The notes beneath the pieces were generated by a model. That model saw nothing but the letters and a program-made list of their open reading frames with translations, was not told the origin of the DNA and made no database searches. Shown piece after piece: positions 21,801-31,200 of a DNA stretch of 64,000 nucleotides. The translations under genes were made by a program, and so were the position numbers. Source of the DNA: Cladopsammia gracilis (taxonomy: Eukaryota; Cnidaria; Anthozoa; Scleractinia; Dendrophylliidae); assembly GCA_022457155.1 (NCBI GenBank), contig JAJGOT010001034.1, forward strand, positions 1 through 64,000. Reading direction: 5' to 3'. The first letter of the stretch is position 1; each line of letters begins with the position of its first letter.

Positions 21801-24800
21801 TGGCCAAGGGTGAGCATGTCCTTAGAATTGTAGACTTCATAGACAAAATTGTTTCCTCTGTCGAGGACAGAACTTTATCTGAGATCGGAGCCACGAAACT
21901 AGTGGTCTCTTACGGGCCTAAAAAGCCCAGACTTGACTCTGTCACTATCGCCCAGTGGGTGATTGCAAACATTAGAATCTTCCATACTTTACTTAGTGCT
22001 GGTAAGCTGCCATCCCCTCAGGATGTGCAGCATTATTTAGCTTATACTATCAAAATTATGGAGCTCAGCACCAAATTCACATGGTGCTCAGTCCTAAAGT
22101 ACGATGACGAATTTCGCCACGTGCAGGCTGTGTATAACTATCCGTGGAGCTATGATTCTAATCACCTCCACACTGTACTTCTGGAACCATTAGCTACAAA
22201 AGCCACTCCTGCACGAGCTCCCCTCGCCTCCAGTTTTGCAAAGTATAGTGGGGATGGGCGTAATATTTGCATTAATTTTAATCGGCCAAAAGGCTGTACA
22301 CTTTATGAGTGCCACTTCGCTCATGTGTGCAACCGTAAGGTAAATGGGAAGGCATGTGGGCAATCTCACCCCTCCTACACTCATCCGCAGGGGGGGAGGG
22401 GTCCCATGCAGGGGCAGGGTCCAGCTCAGGGGCAGGGTCCCCCGCCTATGTCTAGCTGACTCCCCCTGACCTCACCCCTAAACACCAATCTCTGGCTGGC
22501 AGAATTAACTGGCGATGAAGATGAAGCATTCCTCACCGATGGCATAAGTAGTGGCTTTAAGTTGGTGCCCCCAAACTCCCATTTTACCCCTGCTCGACAA
22601 GACAATTACAAATCAGCCACAAATGCAGAATCCAAAGCTGCTGTGGAGCAAACTATTTTGGAGGAAATTGCAGAGGGCAACTATGTTGTTACTAACAGCA
22701 AGCCTATTATTATCAGCGCATTAGGAGCTATTCCTAAACCGGACTCAACAGAAGTCCGCCTCATTCATGACTGCTCTAGACCCATTGGCAGGGGTCTAAA
22801 TGAGTACATTCAACCGCAATCCTTTAAATTCCAAACATTGGACGATGCTATCAAATTGTTAGGACCAAATTATTTCATGGCCAAAATTGACCTACGGCAT
22901 GCGTATCGGTCTGTCCCTATTCACCATACCAATTTTGCAGCTACAGGTTTAAGTTGGCAGTTTGAGGGACATAATCATTTTACTTATATGTATGACACCC
23001 GCTTACCTTTTGGGGCCAAAAGTTCCCCCGAAATCTTTCACCGCTTAACCCAGTCAGTACGGCGCATGATGGCAAGACGGGGGTTCCACGCAGTTGTGGT
23101 GTACCTGGATGACTTCCTGGTAATAGGGCAAACTAAAGAAGAGTGCCAGCTTGCCTTTGAGACGCTACTAAAGCTACTACGAGATCTGGGATTCCAAATC
23201 AGTTGGCACAAAGTTATCAGCCCCACCCAGAAACTTGTATTTCTTGGGGTTGAACTGGACACCCTCAGATGTGAGATGGCCCTCCCCCAAGACAAACTTG
23301 AGGACTTACACCAGGTGGTGACAGCCTTCCTCTCCAGACGCAGAGCCAACAAGAAGCAGCTGCAGAGCCTTGCAGGCAAGCTAAATTGGGCCTGTCGTGT
23401 GGTGTATGGGGGCCGCACATTCCTGAGGCGCATTCTTGATTTGATGAATTCTCTCCCCTCCACTGCAACCAAACAGAGGCTCTCTTCTGAGTTCCATGCA
23501 GACATTAGGTGGTGGCACTCCTTTCTACGACACTTCAATGGACGATGCCCCTTCCTCAAGGAGCAGCCCACCACAGATGTCCAAACAGATGCTTGTCCAC
23601 TGGCAGCTGGGGCTTACTTTCGTGGCGATTGGTTTTATCACAATTTTGCTGTTGACTCCCCGGAACTAGCTCCCCTACACATTAACCATAAAGAAGTGCT
23701 GGCCCAAACCTTGGCAGCTTCTCGCTGGGCACCCAATTGGCAAAATCAGCATGTAGTCATTCATTCTGACAATGTAGCAGCAGTGCATATAATCAATAAA
23801 GGTTCTACTGCAAACCCAATTGTAATGCGTGCCTTAAGGCAATTGTTCTGGTTATCAGCTAATTATAATTTTAGGTTTACTGCAATACACATTCCAGGCA
23901 AAAGCAATGTCCTAGCGGATGCAGTCTCGCGCCTTCACCAGCCTGCTCAGTGTCTCTTCTTTTACCAGCACCTCCTCTCGCTCAGGCCACAAATGCATGT
24001 GGATGCCTCTCCACTTACCAGTCATATGTCACATGTCAGCGCAAATTTTCTTCATTGCAGATTCTCTGGACCCTAGCCTGGCCAAGCAGCTGGAGGAGGA
24101 GATTTTTCATTACCGCTCCCACACATTCTCCGACAATACTAAAGCTACATATCGGACTCACCGCCGCAGCTACTTCCGCTTCTGTCAACGCATGGGGTAC
24201 CCCCCTGTCCCAGCCAAACCTGAACATATTTGCCAATATGCTGCCTTTTTAGCCAGATCCCTTAAAGCGGCCTCAATCCCCAATTACCTAAATATCATTA
24301 GCATCCTTCACAAGGAGTTCAATTTACCCAACCCACTGGCTAATAATTGGCCATTACAGTCCCTTCTTACTGGCATTAAGCGGGTCAAGGGTCAACCTCC
24401 CTCCCAAAAACTCCCCATCACCCCCGATCTCATGTTGCGTATTCATGCCATGCTTAATTTCCGCTCCAGTTTTGATGCCTCTTTTTGGGCCATATGCCTG
24501 GTTTCCTTTTTTGGGATGTTGCGGAAGAGCCATCTCCTGGCTAGCTCTTCTCATTCCTTTGACCCAGCACAGCAGCTACTTAACTCTGACTTGGAGATGT
24601 TCCCCTGGGGCGCACTTATCACCCTACGATGGAGCAAAACAATTCAGTTCCGGGAACGGGTGGTTCAGCTCCCTTTACCGGTTATTCCCAATTCCCCCCT
24701 TTGCCCGATCATTGCTATACAGAGGGCTCTGTCCTTCATTACAAACCCTCCCCAACCATCCCCAGCTTTTATGTGGTATGATCCTGCTTCCCTCTCGCAT

Positions 24801-26662
24801 AGGATTTTCACTTATCCACAATTCCTTAAACGGCTTCGGGCAATCCTCCAAGCCCTGGGTTTGTCAGCCAGAGATTATGCCTGCCACTCCTTTCGCCGGG
24901 GTGGGGCCTCCTTTGCCTTTCGTGCGGGTTTACCAGTTGACCTTATCAAGATTCTGGGTGATTGGCACTCAGATGCTGTTCTCCTTTACCTTACGGTCCC
25001 ACTGTCGGTCCGATTGGAATCAGTCAATATTATAGCGAAATGTATTCTCACTTCCACTTAATCCACACTCCCACGTTGGGGTTTGGAGTAGTTTTATATT
25101 ATTATTTTTGTTACAATTATTTGTTGTACCTAATATTTAAGGAAGAAAATATTAATTAGTATATTATTAATAAAGGCTGTCTTGCATCCCACATCCTGGC
25201 TGGCTTATTGTGTTGCACAATTTAGGGTAAGCGTCGGTCAGACTAGACTGATGCTGTTCTAAATTGTGAACTATGGCCTGAATGGGGGTGCAAGAATTGT
25301 ACAGCATGTTTGTAATTTTCCGTACATGAGGCCTGTTGCATAAGCACTGTTTATCTTGCAACATCTTAGGCTAGGTACACATTTTTATTGGCCAGAAGTA
25401 TTTACTGGGTCATGGCTGTAATTTTACTGCAGCTAGGAATATAACTTGTATACTGTAGTTTTAGTCTCAAGCCAATATTGCTCGATAGCATTTACATCAG
25501 ATCGTAGCACAAGCAACATCGGTTTTTAGCATCTATGTTTTTTCCCTCCCATCCCGCCCTGGGAGTAGTTTTCTATTGACCTTTTACATGACAGCCGGGT
25601 ATCTGTGTATAGTTTCATTGTTTACATTTTGTATGATTTTGTATTACTATCGTTCTAACATAGTCAACTGTCATTCAGGAGTAGTTTTATATTATTATTT
25701 TTGTTACAATTATTTGTTGTACCTAATATTTAAGGAAGAAAATATTAATTAGTATATTATTAATAAAGGCTGTCTTGCATCCCACATCCTGGCTGGCTTA
25801 TTGTGTTGCACAATTTAGGTCATTAATTTGCAGTTATTTACTGCAGAGACACTGCTTAAATTAGTCAAGTTAAGGATTATCAAATGACTGAAACGTAATA
25901 ACAAAATATCAAGATCAACTAATTAAAATTAACCGTACATTGTTTCATATTCACAAGATGGCTCTTAGAGCCCTTCGATTTTAGATGAAAGATCATTGTG
26001 AAACCTTTATTTTTTACAGTACTCTGTAACTTTAAAGGCCCATGGACCCAATCTACTTTGTACGCTTGTGTTTTTGTTTTGAAATGGTTCAGTTGTTCAA
26101 TGTAGCATTATGATTGGTTGGCACGTCGATTATTCGATTTTTCGTCTGTGCAAAAATCAGCCGGGCGCACAATTAAGCAGATTGGGTGAACATGGGCCTT
26201 TAAGAGAAGTTCCATATTATAGAGAGTTTAGTTACATACTTATATTATCCACCCAGGACCATATCTTAAAATCACTGATGTCTGCTTTAGATTGGTGTCT
26301 GCCTACCGGCTTTTATTAATGCATAAATCTTTGGCTCTTTCACTGTCAGGTTTGTGTATGGCATAGCAGCTCCCGAGCATACTAACTTTGTCAATGAAAA
26401 ACTGGTCAAGCTGAATGTGGAGACCAAGGAGTTTCTTGCTTGGGAGGAGTCGGGCGGGTTTGCTTCAGAGCCTGTGTTTGTTAAAGCACCTGATGGGAAG
26501 GCAGAGGATGATGGTGTTGTGTTGTCGTGCGTGATCAATGTCATTGACCAGACCACCTCTCTGTTGGTATTGGACGCTAAAGAATTCAAGGAGCTGGGTC
26601 GAGCTGTTGTTCAAGGAGTCACTCCAGCCACCTACCATTCTTATTTCATGAGTAGCAAATGA
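15895..26662 (+). CDS. Carotenoid cleavage oxygenase (BCO1/BCO2/RPE65 family)
   Basis: Three coding exons join in phase: 15895-16402, 17737-18451 and 26350-26662 (stop TGA), giving 511 residues, the normal size for an animal carotenoid oxygenase. All four iron-ligand histidine contexts are visible: ATAHPH, LGYIHSFCLTDNYIV, FVFHHINAFE and ATYHSYF near the C-terminus. Also present are the family's WLTGTFLRNGPG, FNHWFDGKGLLHGF, YLDACCYP and EPVFVKAPDGKAEDDGVVLS blocks. Such enzymes split carotenoids or apocarotenoids with Fe(II) and O2. The start Met follows a possible splice acceptor (TTATTTAG at 15873-15880), so there may be an upstream non-coding exon. Reading on past the exon-1 donor at 16403 would add residues that the family lacks and then run into a MITE; likewise exon 2 has an intronic stop at 18534. 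Intron 2 holds the Ngaro retrotransposon. BCO1- versus BCO2-like is undecided. Confidence 0.9.
16435..17016. mobile_element. DNA element, 6-bp target duplication TTGATT (copy 1)
   Basis: Ends GAGGCCCTGCCAGGG and GGCAGGGCCTC are inverted repeats, flanked by a perfect 6-bp repeat TTGATT (16429-16434 and 17017-17022). The interior contains repeated GCGACAG/CGACAT motifs, GAGGTTCCCTTGAGGGT short repeats and a 22-bp poly-C run. A second copy, inverted, lies at 34658-35140. It sits in oxygenase intron 1, 32 bp after the donor. No coding capacity. Confidence 0.85.
17285..17460 (+). repeat. Possible SINE fragment
   Basis: GAGCGGGAGGTGGTACAGGGTTCAATCTTCAG resembles a B-box region (GGTTCAATC) of a tRNA-like promoter, followed by a body (GTGCTGCCTTTAGTATGATATG...GTTGGGGACATAAAA) and a simple AATAATAATAA tail. 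No second copy in the window, so the call is tentative. A (GACA)n run at 17232-17248 lies just upstream. Confidence 0.35.
18541..18740 (+). repeat. Diverged copies of the ~108-bp repeat
   Basis: AAACTGTACCATAGAAAAGTACTG..., GCTTTCATTTGATTGGTGAC and AGAACCATCTTGTACCGTTTGATAGACAGTATCACA match the unit of the 5990-6860 array with about 15-20% divergence by eye. Roughly two units, within oxygenase intron 2. Confidence 0.75.
18985..19340 (+). repeat. Local ~270-bp-spaced duplication at the Ngaro target
   Basis: About 110 bp starting AATTCCCCAGTGTACGTATCACGTCATC (18991) recurs at 19260 (AATTCCCCACTGTGACGTATTATGTCATC). Both share ACACAATGCATATTTATGTCA. The second copy is cut at TTTTTAT by the Ngaro element; the first continues TTTTGGTCATTTT, serving as a natural empty-site comparison. 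Confidence 0.7.
19417..20825. mobile_element. TIR element inserted in the Ngaro A1 repeat
   Basis: An 8-bp target duplication GAATTGTA (19409-19416, 20826-20833) brackets 1409 bp. The ends are inverted: AATTCGCCCACAAGCAAACT repeats on the left and its reverse complement on the right, extending about 60-95 bp, and each arm is an array of CTCGCCCACA motifs (about five per side). The interior holds a Penelope-like RT fragment (19925-20480, minus) and (ATATAATAG)n near 19858. The 8-bp duplication would fit a hAT-like non-autonomous element; no transposase is seen. It is younger than the Ngaro insertion. Confidence 0.88.
19925..20480 (-). pseudogene. Penelope-like reverse transcriptase fragment
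   Basis: Minus-strand frames at 20294-20476 (MKNDIFSLWDISKPGIVQF..., ending FLDTVIYKGERF) and 19925-20203 (KGEALRLLRTNSSKTTFQ..., RGYPNN, ILPFVTQYQPSVPNIK) are consecutive parts of the RT found in Penelope-like elements. The linking stretch around 20210-20290 (THFKPTETFQYT-type residues) is readable only with frameshifts. It is an inactive piece carried between the CTCGCCCACA terminal arrays. Frameshifts and missing ends make it a pseudogene. Confidence 0.75.
21083..22459 (+). CDS. Ngaro ORF1, gag-like protein
   Basis: 458 residues from the frame start at 21083 (first ATG codons at 21108 and nearby could serve). An N-terminal Cys/His cluster KCSGCKLPHDVHSW (about residues 50-63) is followed by an acidic stretch and a predicted coiled coil with heptad Leu/Ala (about 85-125). 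A long Ala/Pro/Ser-rich linker (about 130-215) leads to a globular region, and C-terminal Cys/His motifs follow: CINFNRPKGC-TLYEC-HFAH (CCCH-like) and CNRKVNGKACGQSH. Proteins of this form precede RT in Ngaro elements and are presumed to bind RNA and assemble particles. It ends with TGA; the next codons in the same frame continue open into the RT ORF. Confidence 0.85.
   Translation: MEASTTYNMTAKSTEQTCVPHSAVGDELTESSGPSTSSAAGQTNKRVPKCSGCKLPHDVHSWGEPGPYCTGPADEDHNDGQIDEDEDEEALLNQLKELKLAEHAMEKAARIKQLKSAIAESQKRLAELQQVPPQPSHTEKTKLLAKTSAQTVPAPATIPTAPGADSSAAAAAAMASSGPASSTSALSFPTGTSPGTPLDTLLAGYFPGAAPQARVNSPDGILTAPQADQESRMFLKPAQLAKGEHVLRIVDFIDKIVSSVEDRTLSEIGATKLVVSYGPKKPRLDSVTIAQWVIANIRIFHTLLSAGKLPSPQDVQHYLAYTIKIMELSTKFTWCSVLKYDDEFRHVQAVYNYPWSYDSNHLHTVLLEPLATKATPARAPLASSFAKYSGDGRNICINFNRPKGCTLYECHFAHVCNRKVNGKACGQSHPSYTHPQGGRGPMQGQGPAQGQGPPPMSS
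22460..24076 (+). CDS. Ngaro ORF2, reverse transcriptase and RNase H
   Basis: The same frame as ORF1 is open from the codon after its TGA (22457-22459) to 24076, so translation could enter by stop readthrough; the first recognisable RT residues begin near 22560 (LVPPNSHFTP). Motifs: IHDCSRPIGRGLN, KIDLRHAYRSVPI (catalytic Asp), LPFGAKSSPEIF, the active-site YLDD at 23102-23113 and KLVFLGVEL. RNase H follows, with VQTDACPLAAGAYF, NHKEVLAQ, VIHSDNVAAVHII and NVLADAVSR carrying the acidic residues. No methyltransferase domain is seen. The last 158 bp overlap the recombinase frame. Confidence 0.9.
   Translation, partial: LPLTSPLNTNLWLAELTGDEDEAFLTDGISSGFKLVPPNSHFTPARQDNYKSATNAESKAAVEQTILEEIAEGNYVVTNSKPIIISALGAIPKPDSTEVRLIHDCSRPIGRGLNEYIQPQSFKFQTLDDAIKLLGPNYFMAKIDLRHAYRSVPIHHTNFAATGLSWQFEGHNHFTYMYDTRLPFGAKSSPEIFHRLTQSVRRMMARRGFHAVVVYLDDFLVIGQTKEECQLAFETLLKLLRDLGFQISWHKVISPTQKLVFLGVELDTLRCEMALPQDKLEDLHQVVTAFLSRRRANKKQLQSLAGKLNWACRVVYGGRTFLRRILDLMNSLPSTATKQRLSSEFHADIRWWHSFLRHFNGRCPFLKEQPTTDVQTDACPLAAGAYFRGDWFYHNFAVDSPELAPLHINHKEVLAQTLAASRWAPNWQNQHVVIHSDNVAAVHIINKGSTANPIVMRALRQLFWLSANYNFRFTAIHIPGKSNVLADAVSRLHQPAQCLFFYQHLLSLRPQMHVDASPLTSHMSHVSANFLHCRFSGP
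23919..25061 (+). CDS. Ngaro ORF3, tyrosine recombinase
   Basis: The frame is offset from ORF2 and overlaps its end. The N-terminal SAM-like core-binding region (about residues 50-140: TYRTHRRSYFRFCQ, AFLARSL) is followed by the catalytic domain. Catalytic residues are visible: Arg in GMLRKSHLL, the H-x-x-R box HSFRRGGAS, a His in DWHSDAVLLYL and the nucleophile Tyr in the same segment. This enzyme would integrate the circular cDNA, replacing the DDE integrase of LTR elements. The true start may be near 24060, where TTCATTGCAG could be a splice acceptor; residues before about position 45 overlap ORF2 and look non-native. Confidence 0.88.
   Translation: MQSRAFTSLLSVSSFTSTSSRSGHKCMWMPLHLPVICHMSAQIFFIADSLDPSLAKQLEEEIFHYRSHTFSDNTKATYRTHRRSYFRFCQRMGYPPVPAKPEHICQYAAFLARSLKAASIPNYLNIISILHKEFNLPNPLANNWPLQSLLTGIKRVKGQPPSQKLPITPDLMLRIHAMLNFRSSFDASFWAICLVSFFGMLRKSHLLASSSHSFDPAQQLLNSDLEMFPWGALITLRWSKTIQFRERVVQLPLPVIPNSPLCPIIAIQRALSFITNPPQPSPAFMWYDPASLSHRIFTYPQFLKRLRAILQALGLSARDYACHSFRRGGASFAFRAGLPVDLIKILGDWHSDAVLLYLTVPLSVRLESVNIIAKCILTST
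25085..25226 (+). repeat. Ngaro B1 repeat
   Basis: 142 bp beginning GGAGTAGTTTTATATTATTA, containing AATAAAGGCTGTCTTGC (a likely polyadenylation signal) and ending CACAATTTAGG; identical by eye to B2 at 25678-25819. It directly abuts A2. Confidence 0.9.
25226..25543 (+). repeat. Ngaro A2 repeat
   Basis: 318 bp starting GGTAAGCGTCGGTCAGACTA. It is an uninterrupted version of A1 with one clear difference (ACATGAGG for ACACGAGG near 25325) and one T fewer at the end. It shows what A1 looked like before the 19417-20825 insertion. Confidence 0.9.
25678..25819 (+). repeat. Ngaro B2 repeat, right end of element
   Basis: Identical to B1. The 134 bp between A2 and B2 are unique. After B2 the host sequence resumes TCATTAATTTGC, which fits the continuation of the local duplicate near 19070 (TTGGTCATTTT). 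Confidence 0.9.
26036..26199. mobile_element. MITE with TTAA target duplication
   Basis: Ends AGGCCCATGGACCCAATCT and AGATTGGGTGAACATGGGCCT are inverted repeats; TTAA flanks both sides (26032-26035 and 26200-26203). TTAA specificity is known for piggyBac and Kolobok. It lies 150 bp before oxygenase exon 3. Confidence 0.75.
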
Positions 26663-28207
26663 ACAAAACTGGAATTGTCTTAGTTTCCTATGTTGTGTTT
26701 ACTTAATGCTGCAATGTGTGGTTCCAGGATATTTCACAATATACCCACCTCATCAGGAGGATCATAAGAAATTCTGAGGGGGAGGGTGATCTAAATTTAT
26801 ATATATGAGAGTACCCGCAAACCCCCCCCCCCCCCCCCCCCCGAATGTAAACTGAACCCATGATCCTGATAGCTCTAAAACTAGAACAGTTTATGTGGGG
26901 CATAGTGTTCTTTTTTATTCAAACTGCAAACATACACTGTAACATGTTGCTCTGCTACAGTGTATCCAAAAGAGTAGAAATGATTCCTTTGTTCATGTTG
27001 AAAACTGAGACTTTTGAGAAACCTACATCCATATTAATGAGTAACTTAGGAGAAAGTGAGCAAAACAAAATGTTTTCATGAATGCAAACTCTTTATTTCT
27101 TACAGTTGTAAATGAGCAGCCTTTCTTATACAATGTTACCAGTGGATAAAAGGATTAGTAAAGAAACTGGTTCTGCATAAGGAGTCTGGTGAAACACTAA
27201 AATTTGGCATTAACTAAGTTGATTAAGCAAATTGGCAACTGTACAAATCAGATTCCAAACCAGCATTAGCCCTTGGTCGAAATAAACTGTTCTGACAACA
27301 GGCTAAGAAGCTGAAAACTGATTCGATTTTTCAATCTCTTTACAGTGGCCAACTCACTTACAGTATGATGCATGAGCACCCAACAAACGTTTTAAAGTTC
27401 GCACAATATCATCAGCTAATTCTTTTAATCATTTTCGTAACTGCGGATATGTGTGAAGCAATAAAGTGAATAAAATCTTTTTTTTTGTAACTAACTTTGC
27501 ACTCCTGTGATAAACAAGAAGCACCAGGATTACATCCCACTGTGCTGAACTTTGCAAGGTGTGCTTGTCAATTAAATTCATATTCTCTGATTGGCTAACA
27601 TGTAGGGTATGTTAAGTGCTCATGATTGGTAAGGCGCATCAAATTGTAATTAGCTCAGTTGATACCAAATCGTAGTTCTTATAACTGGAACAAGTTACCA
27701 AATTTTTACCATTTTATTAATACTATTATTTTAAACATTCTTTTATTTATACCTTTTGTATATCCATTGTATAGTTATAATTAATATTTAATAGATTTAC
27801 CAATGTTCTTTTTGTATATTATGTTAATATGTTTGGATACACTTTTTATATTACTAAATGTAAAAGTTTCACACTTGTATTTTGACATTTATATTTAGTG
27901 ACCATTGCAGTCATTAATAAAATACATAATATCCTGGAGACATGTATTTTAATTGCAGTGGTTGCGGTATGTTGCATGGATTTCTGTAAAACATTAATAA
28001 GCTAAAAGAGAGCTTACCAAATGCAATTTAACCAAAACTAACATGTTATTTTCCAGTGAATAATTAACCACTCTATTTAGGGCTTCATGTATATATGAAT
28101 AGAGAAAACACACGTACAGATTGACTTTTTCAAACACGAGACTTCTTTTATGTATGTTCACGTCTTTCACTTTTTGCTCAACTATCTCTGCTATCTTGAA
28201 TCTAATG
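26663..28207. other. Convergent intergenic region between oxygenase and SAV1
   Basis: Holds the 3' flanks of both genes. Seen: a fragment ATATATGAGAGTACCCGC with poly-C (26800-26842) resembling the end of the MITE at 39487-39950, AATAAA at about 27460 usable by the oxygenase transcript, and an AT-rich stretch 27700-27930. No coding exon seen. Confidence 0.5.
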
Positions 28208-31200
28208 TTAGTACTTAGCAAGTTCTTTGTCTAATTCATCCAAATCTGCAAGAGCTTGGCTGTTCAATAGTTGCTCCTCCTCCTCTTGCTGTAGTTTTTG
28301 CTTTTGCTCAAGTTCTCTCTGCAGCGCTTGTCTGTACTCTTCGTGTCGCATCACCACTAGCTCAACTTCCTTCTTGTACAATCTCTTTAGCATTGTCTGC
28401 CAACAATCCAGCTCGGCATATCGAAATAAGTCCCACTGAATACAAGAGAAAAAAGTATTGAATTTGAATGCCGAAAGATGCCAAGAACATGCCAAAAACT
28501 AATTTTTTTTCCAAAAAGAAAATATGATTATAGTATTAGGTTAACATAAATTCAAATTACTGGCAGTATATTCTTAGTTACAGATACAAATTATATATTA
28601 AATACAATCATTAAACTTTGGTTATCAGATTAGTAAACACTTGGACAGTCAGAACCCTGAACCAGAAGGATCAGTTGAATTCAATGATGCCACAAATTGT
28701 ACCCATTGAAAAATATTTATGAACAAAACCTCAGAAAAACTCAAACTCAGAAGAATACCCAAGGTCTGTGACTAACATCCCCCCCCCCCCCCAAAAAAAA
28801 AAAAAAAAAAAAAAAGTTCATATCCAAAAATGTACTGGCAATCTAAAAGTTAATAACTGATATTGTCATATAAAAAGATATGGTTTTTTGTACAACAATT
28901 GTTTTTCTTCAAAGCTTATTCACTGCTCTTTCAAAAGAGGTATAGCTTTCCACTCAAGTGTAAATGCCTTCTGAGAAAATATTGCATGGTACTATTTGTG
29001 TTTCAATATTTTACAAAATAACATTTGGAATTTTTCTTGAATTTTTGTTTTGCTGAGCAGACATAGTCAGTGAACACTATTGTCATCGGGCGAGGTATTT
29101 TGTGTAAGGATATATTTCTGGCATAACAATAGAATTGTCAATCGCAACCAATCAAAGCAAAGAACTGAATAAATCGGAAGTAGTTCTGATAATTCTCTTA
29201 CAATTCTTCATAATGCTCAAAACTCAAATAATATTCCATCTATTCCCTTTAATTAAAGACTGAATTTCAGCTAAAGAGTAGGCTATCAAGATTTTAGAAT
29301 TTCTCTACCACTACAAATTATTTCAGCACTGTAAAGCAGAGCAAAATTGCATGAGGACTTGTATCAAGTCAGTTTGTTTACTTATGACTGAGAGAAGTTA
29401 TAATGCTTCATGCTTTTCTTTGAGAATTCATAACTTGAATAATATTCCATTGATTCACTTGAATTAAAGACTGAATTACAGCAAAAGAGATCAAGATTTC
29501 TGAATTTATCTGCCACTAGAATTTAATTTTAGCCTACCAAGAAAGTGTTCAAGCTAGCCAAATGTCAGCTGACAAGTTGACAGTATCGTTACACTCGATT
29601 GAGTTTGATGGATAGTTTAAACCCAGCGTTCTTGCCAGTACAGTACATCTGCTCACCAGAAAATGCACTCAATTCGCGCTAAACACATGACAAAACACAC
29701 GGCCCCAGTGGGGCCCTATTTCATGACAAAATTACCTTTAGATAACAGTCATAATCTGGAGAAGCTTTGGCATAAACTTGCAGCCATTCTGGAATTTCTG
29801 AGGAAAAATAAAACAAATCAAGTAATTAAATAATGTGAATTTAAACAACTTACCCAGCAAACCATATTAAACACTTTGAAGGGTTTAATGCAAGACTATC
29901 ATAAATTACTTTTTTGCCTCTTGCTCAAAAAAAAAATACACAGATTAACTAAGTTTCTAATATGATATCACAGTGACTATAGTACTGTCTTAATGTGCCA
30001 AAATTGAGCTTATTTGGAGCAATTTCAATTTTAAGGCAAAGATGGACATCACTAACGATAATTTGGAAAAAAGTTTGGTGGCTGCATGGCACTTGGATTT
30101 ATAACATGAAAATTTAAAAATTTTAACTTATGGTAGTCTTGCATAAAGCCCTTCTACTGACACATAAAACAAATGTACACAATATATAACTTTAAGTAAC
30201 TATAAATTATTTTCAAGACAGAATAACAGTAATCATATCAAGAAAGAACATACTATGTACAAAATACATTTTGTGTGAATCAGAGAGAAAATGGCCATGC
30301 AAAATTTCAGGGAAGAGATCTAATCTTTTTGGCTTGTGTTCTCTGACATTTACTACGTTTTGCACTTCTTTTAACACCCTCGATGATCTGTAATAACAAA
30401 CTATTGGACTAGGGAACAATGCAACTAGTTAACAAGTCATGACAACTTTTTTTTGGCTTGTATTGCACTCATAGTGTTTCTTAGTGCTGATCAACAAACC
30501 ATACAGGAAAACATGAACACTAGTTGTTAAGCAAAGAAGAGCGTTTCTTTTTTTGTTGAACTTTTACCTTCACTGATGTATGGATTAGCTGGTACTAAAG
30601 GGTTCTGTGCTGGGATGGCTTGAGATTCTTGCCGTCCACTCTCTGCCACTCTCATTTCCTGCTGATGGTGTTGTTGAATGAACTGTGTCTTGGCTGGATG
30701 TTCATATTGAGCCATCTTTGTGTTGTGACTAAATTAATAAAAAAATATATAATTATAAATACTCATTAAAAGTAATGACCATGATGTATACATGTACCTC
30801 TTAACTTGGCATAAAAATATGCAATTGTCTGTTTACTCCCAACTAAGGCACATAATGTAAAATTAACAATAAATATTTTTAACCCCTTCACTCCTAACTC
30901 CAACCCTGGTTGAAAACAGGAATTTGGTTCTTACTTTGTAGATAAAATCTTAAAATGTGACCATTCAATTAAAAGCTATTGAGCAGACTTCCCTGTGGTG
31001 CTGTTGTGCTGTACAAGGTGGTCCTAACTTTTGAGACCATTCAAATGAAAGCTACTGGGCAGTTCTAATTTCCTATGGCACTGTTCATTATGCTGCACAA
31101 ACTGGTTCTAACTTGTGAGTCTGGAGATGAAATCCTAAAGCGTACGACCATTTACCTTTTTTTCTAGTCTTTAACTTGGTCTCTAACAGAAGTAAAACAG

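Larger units (their letters stand above)
19341..25819 (+). mobile_element. Complete Ngaro-type (DIRS order) tyrosine-recombinase retrotransposon
   Basis: The element has the A1-ORFs-B1-A2-B2 split-direct-repeat layout typical of Ngaro elements. A1 is 19341-19416 plus 20834-21076 (interrupted by a later insertion), A2 is 25226-25543, B1 is 25085-25226 and B2 is 25678-25819. B1 and B2 appear identical over 142 bp, and A1 and A2 differ by about one base plus a T-run length, so the insertion is recent. Between the repeats are a gag-like ORF, RT/RNase H and a tyrosine recombinase. No flanking target duplication is seen, as expected for recombinase-mediated insertion. It lies in sense orientation inside intron 2 of the carotenoid oxygenase. 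I see no methyltransferase domain, which argues for Ngaro rather than DIRS1. Confidence 0.92.

Noticed and set aside
21265..21813. 182-residue frame in the Ngaro ORF1 region
   Set aside because: Shadow frame of the GC-rich gag-like ORF; no motif.
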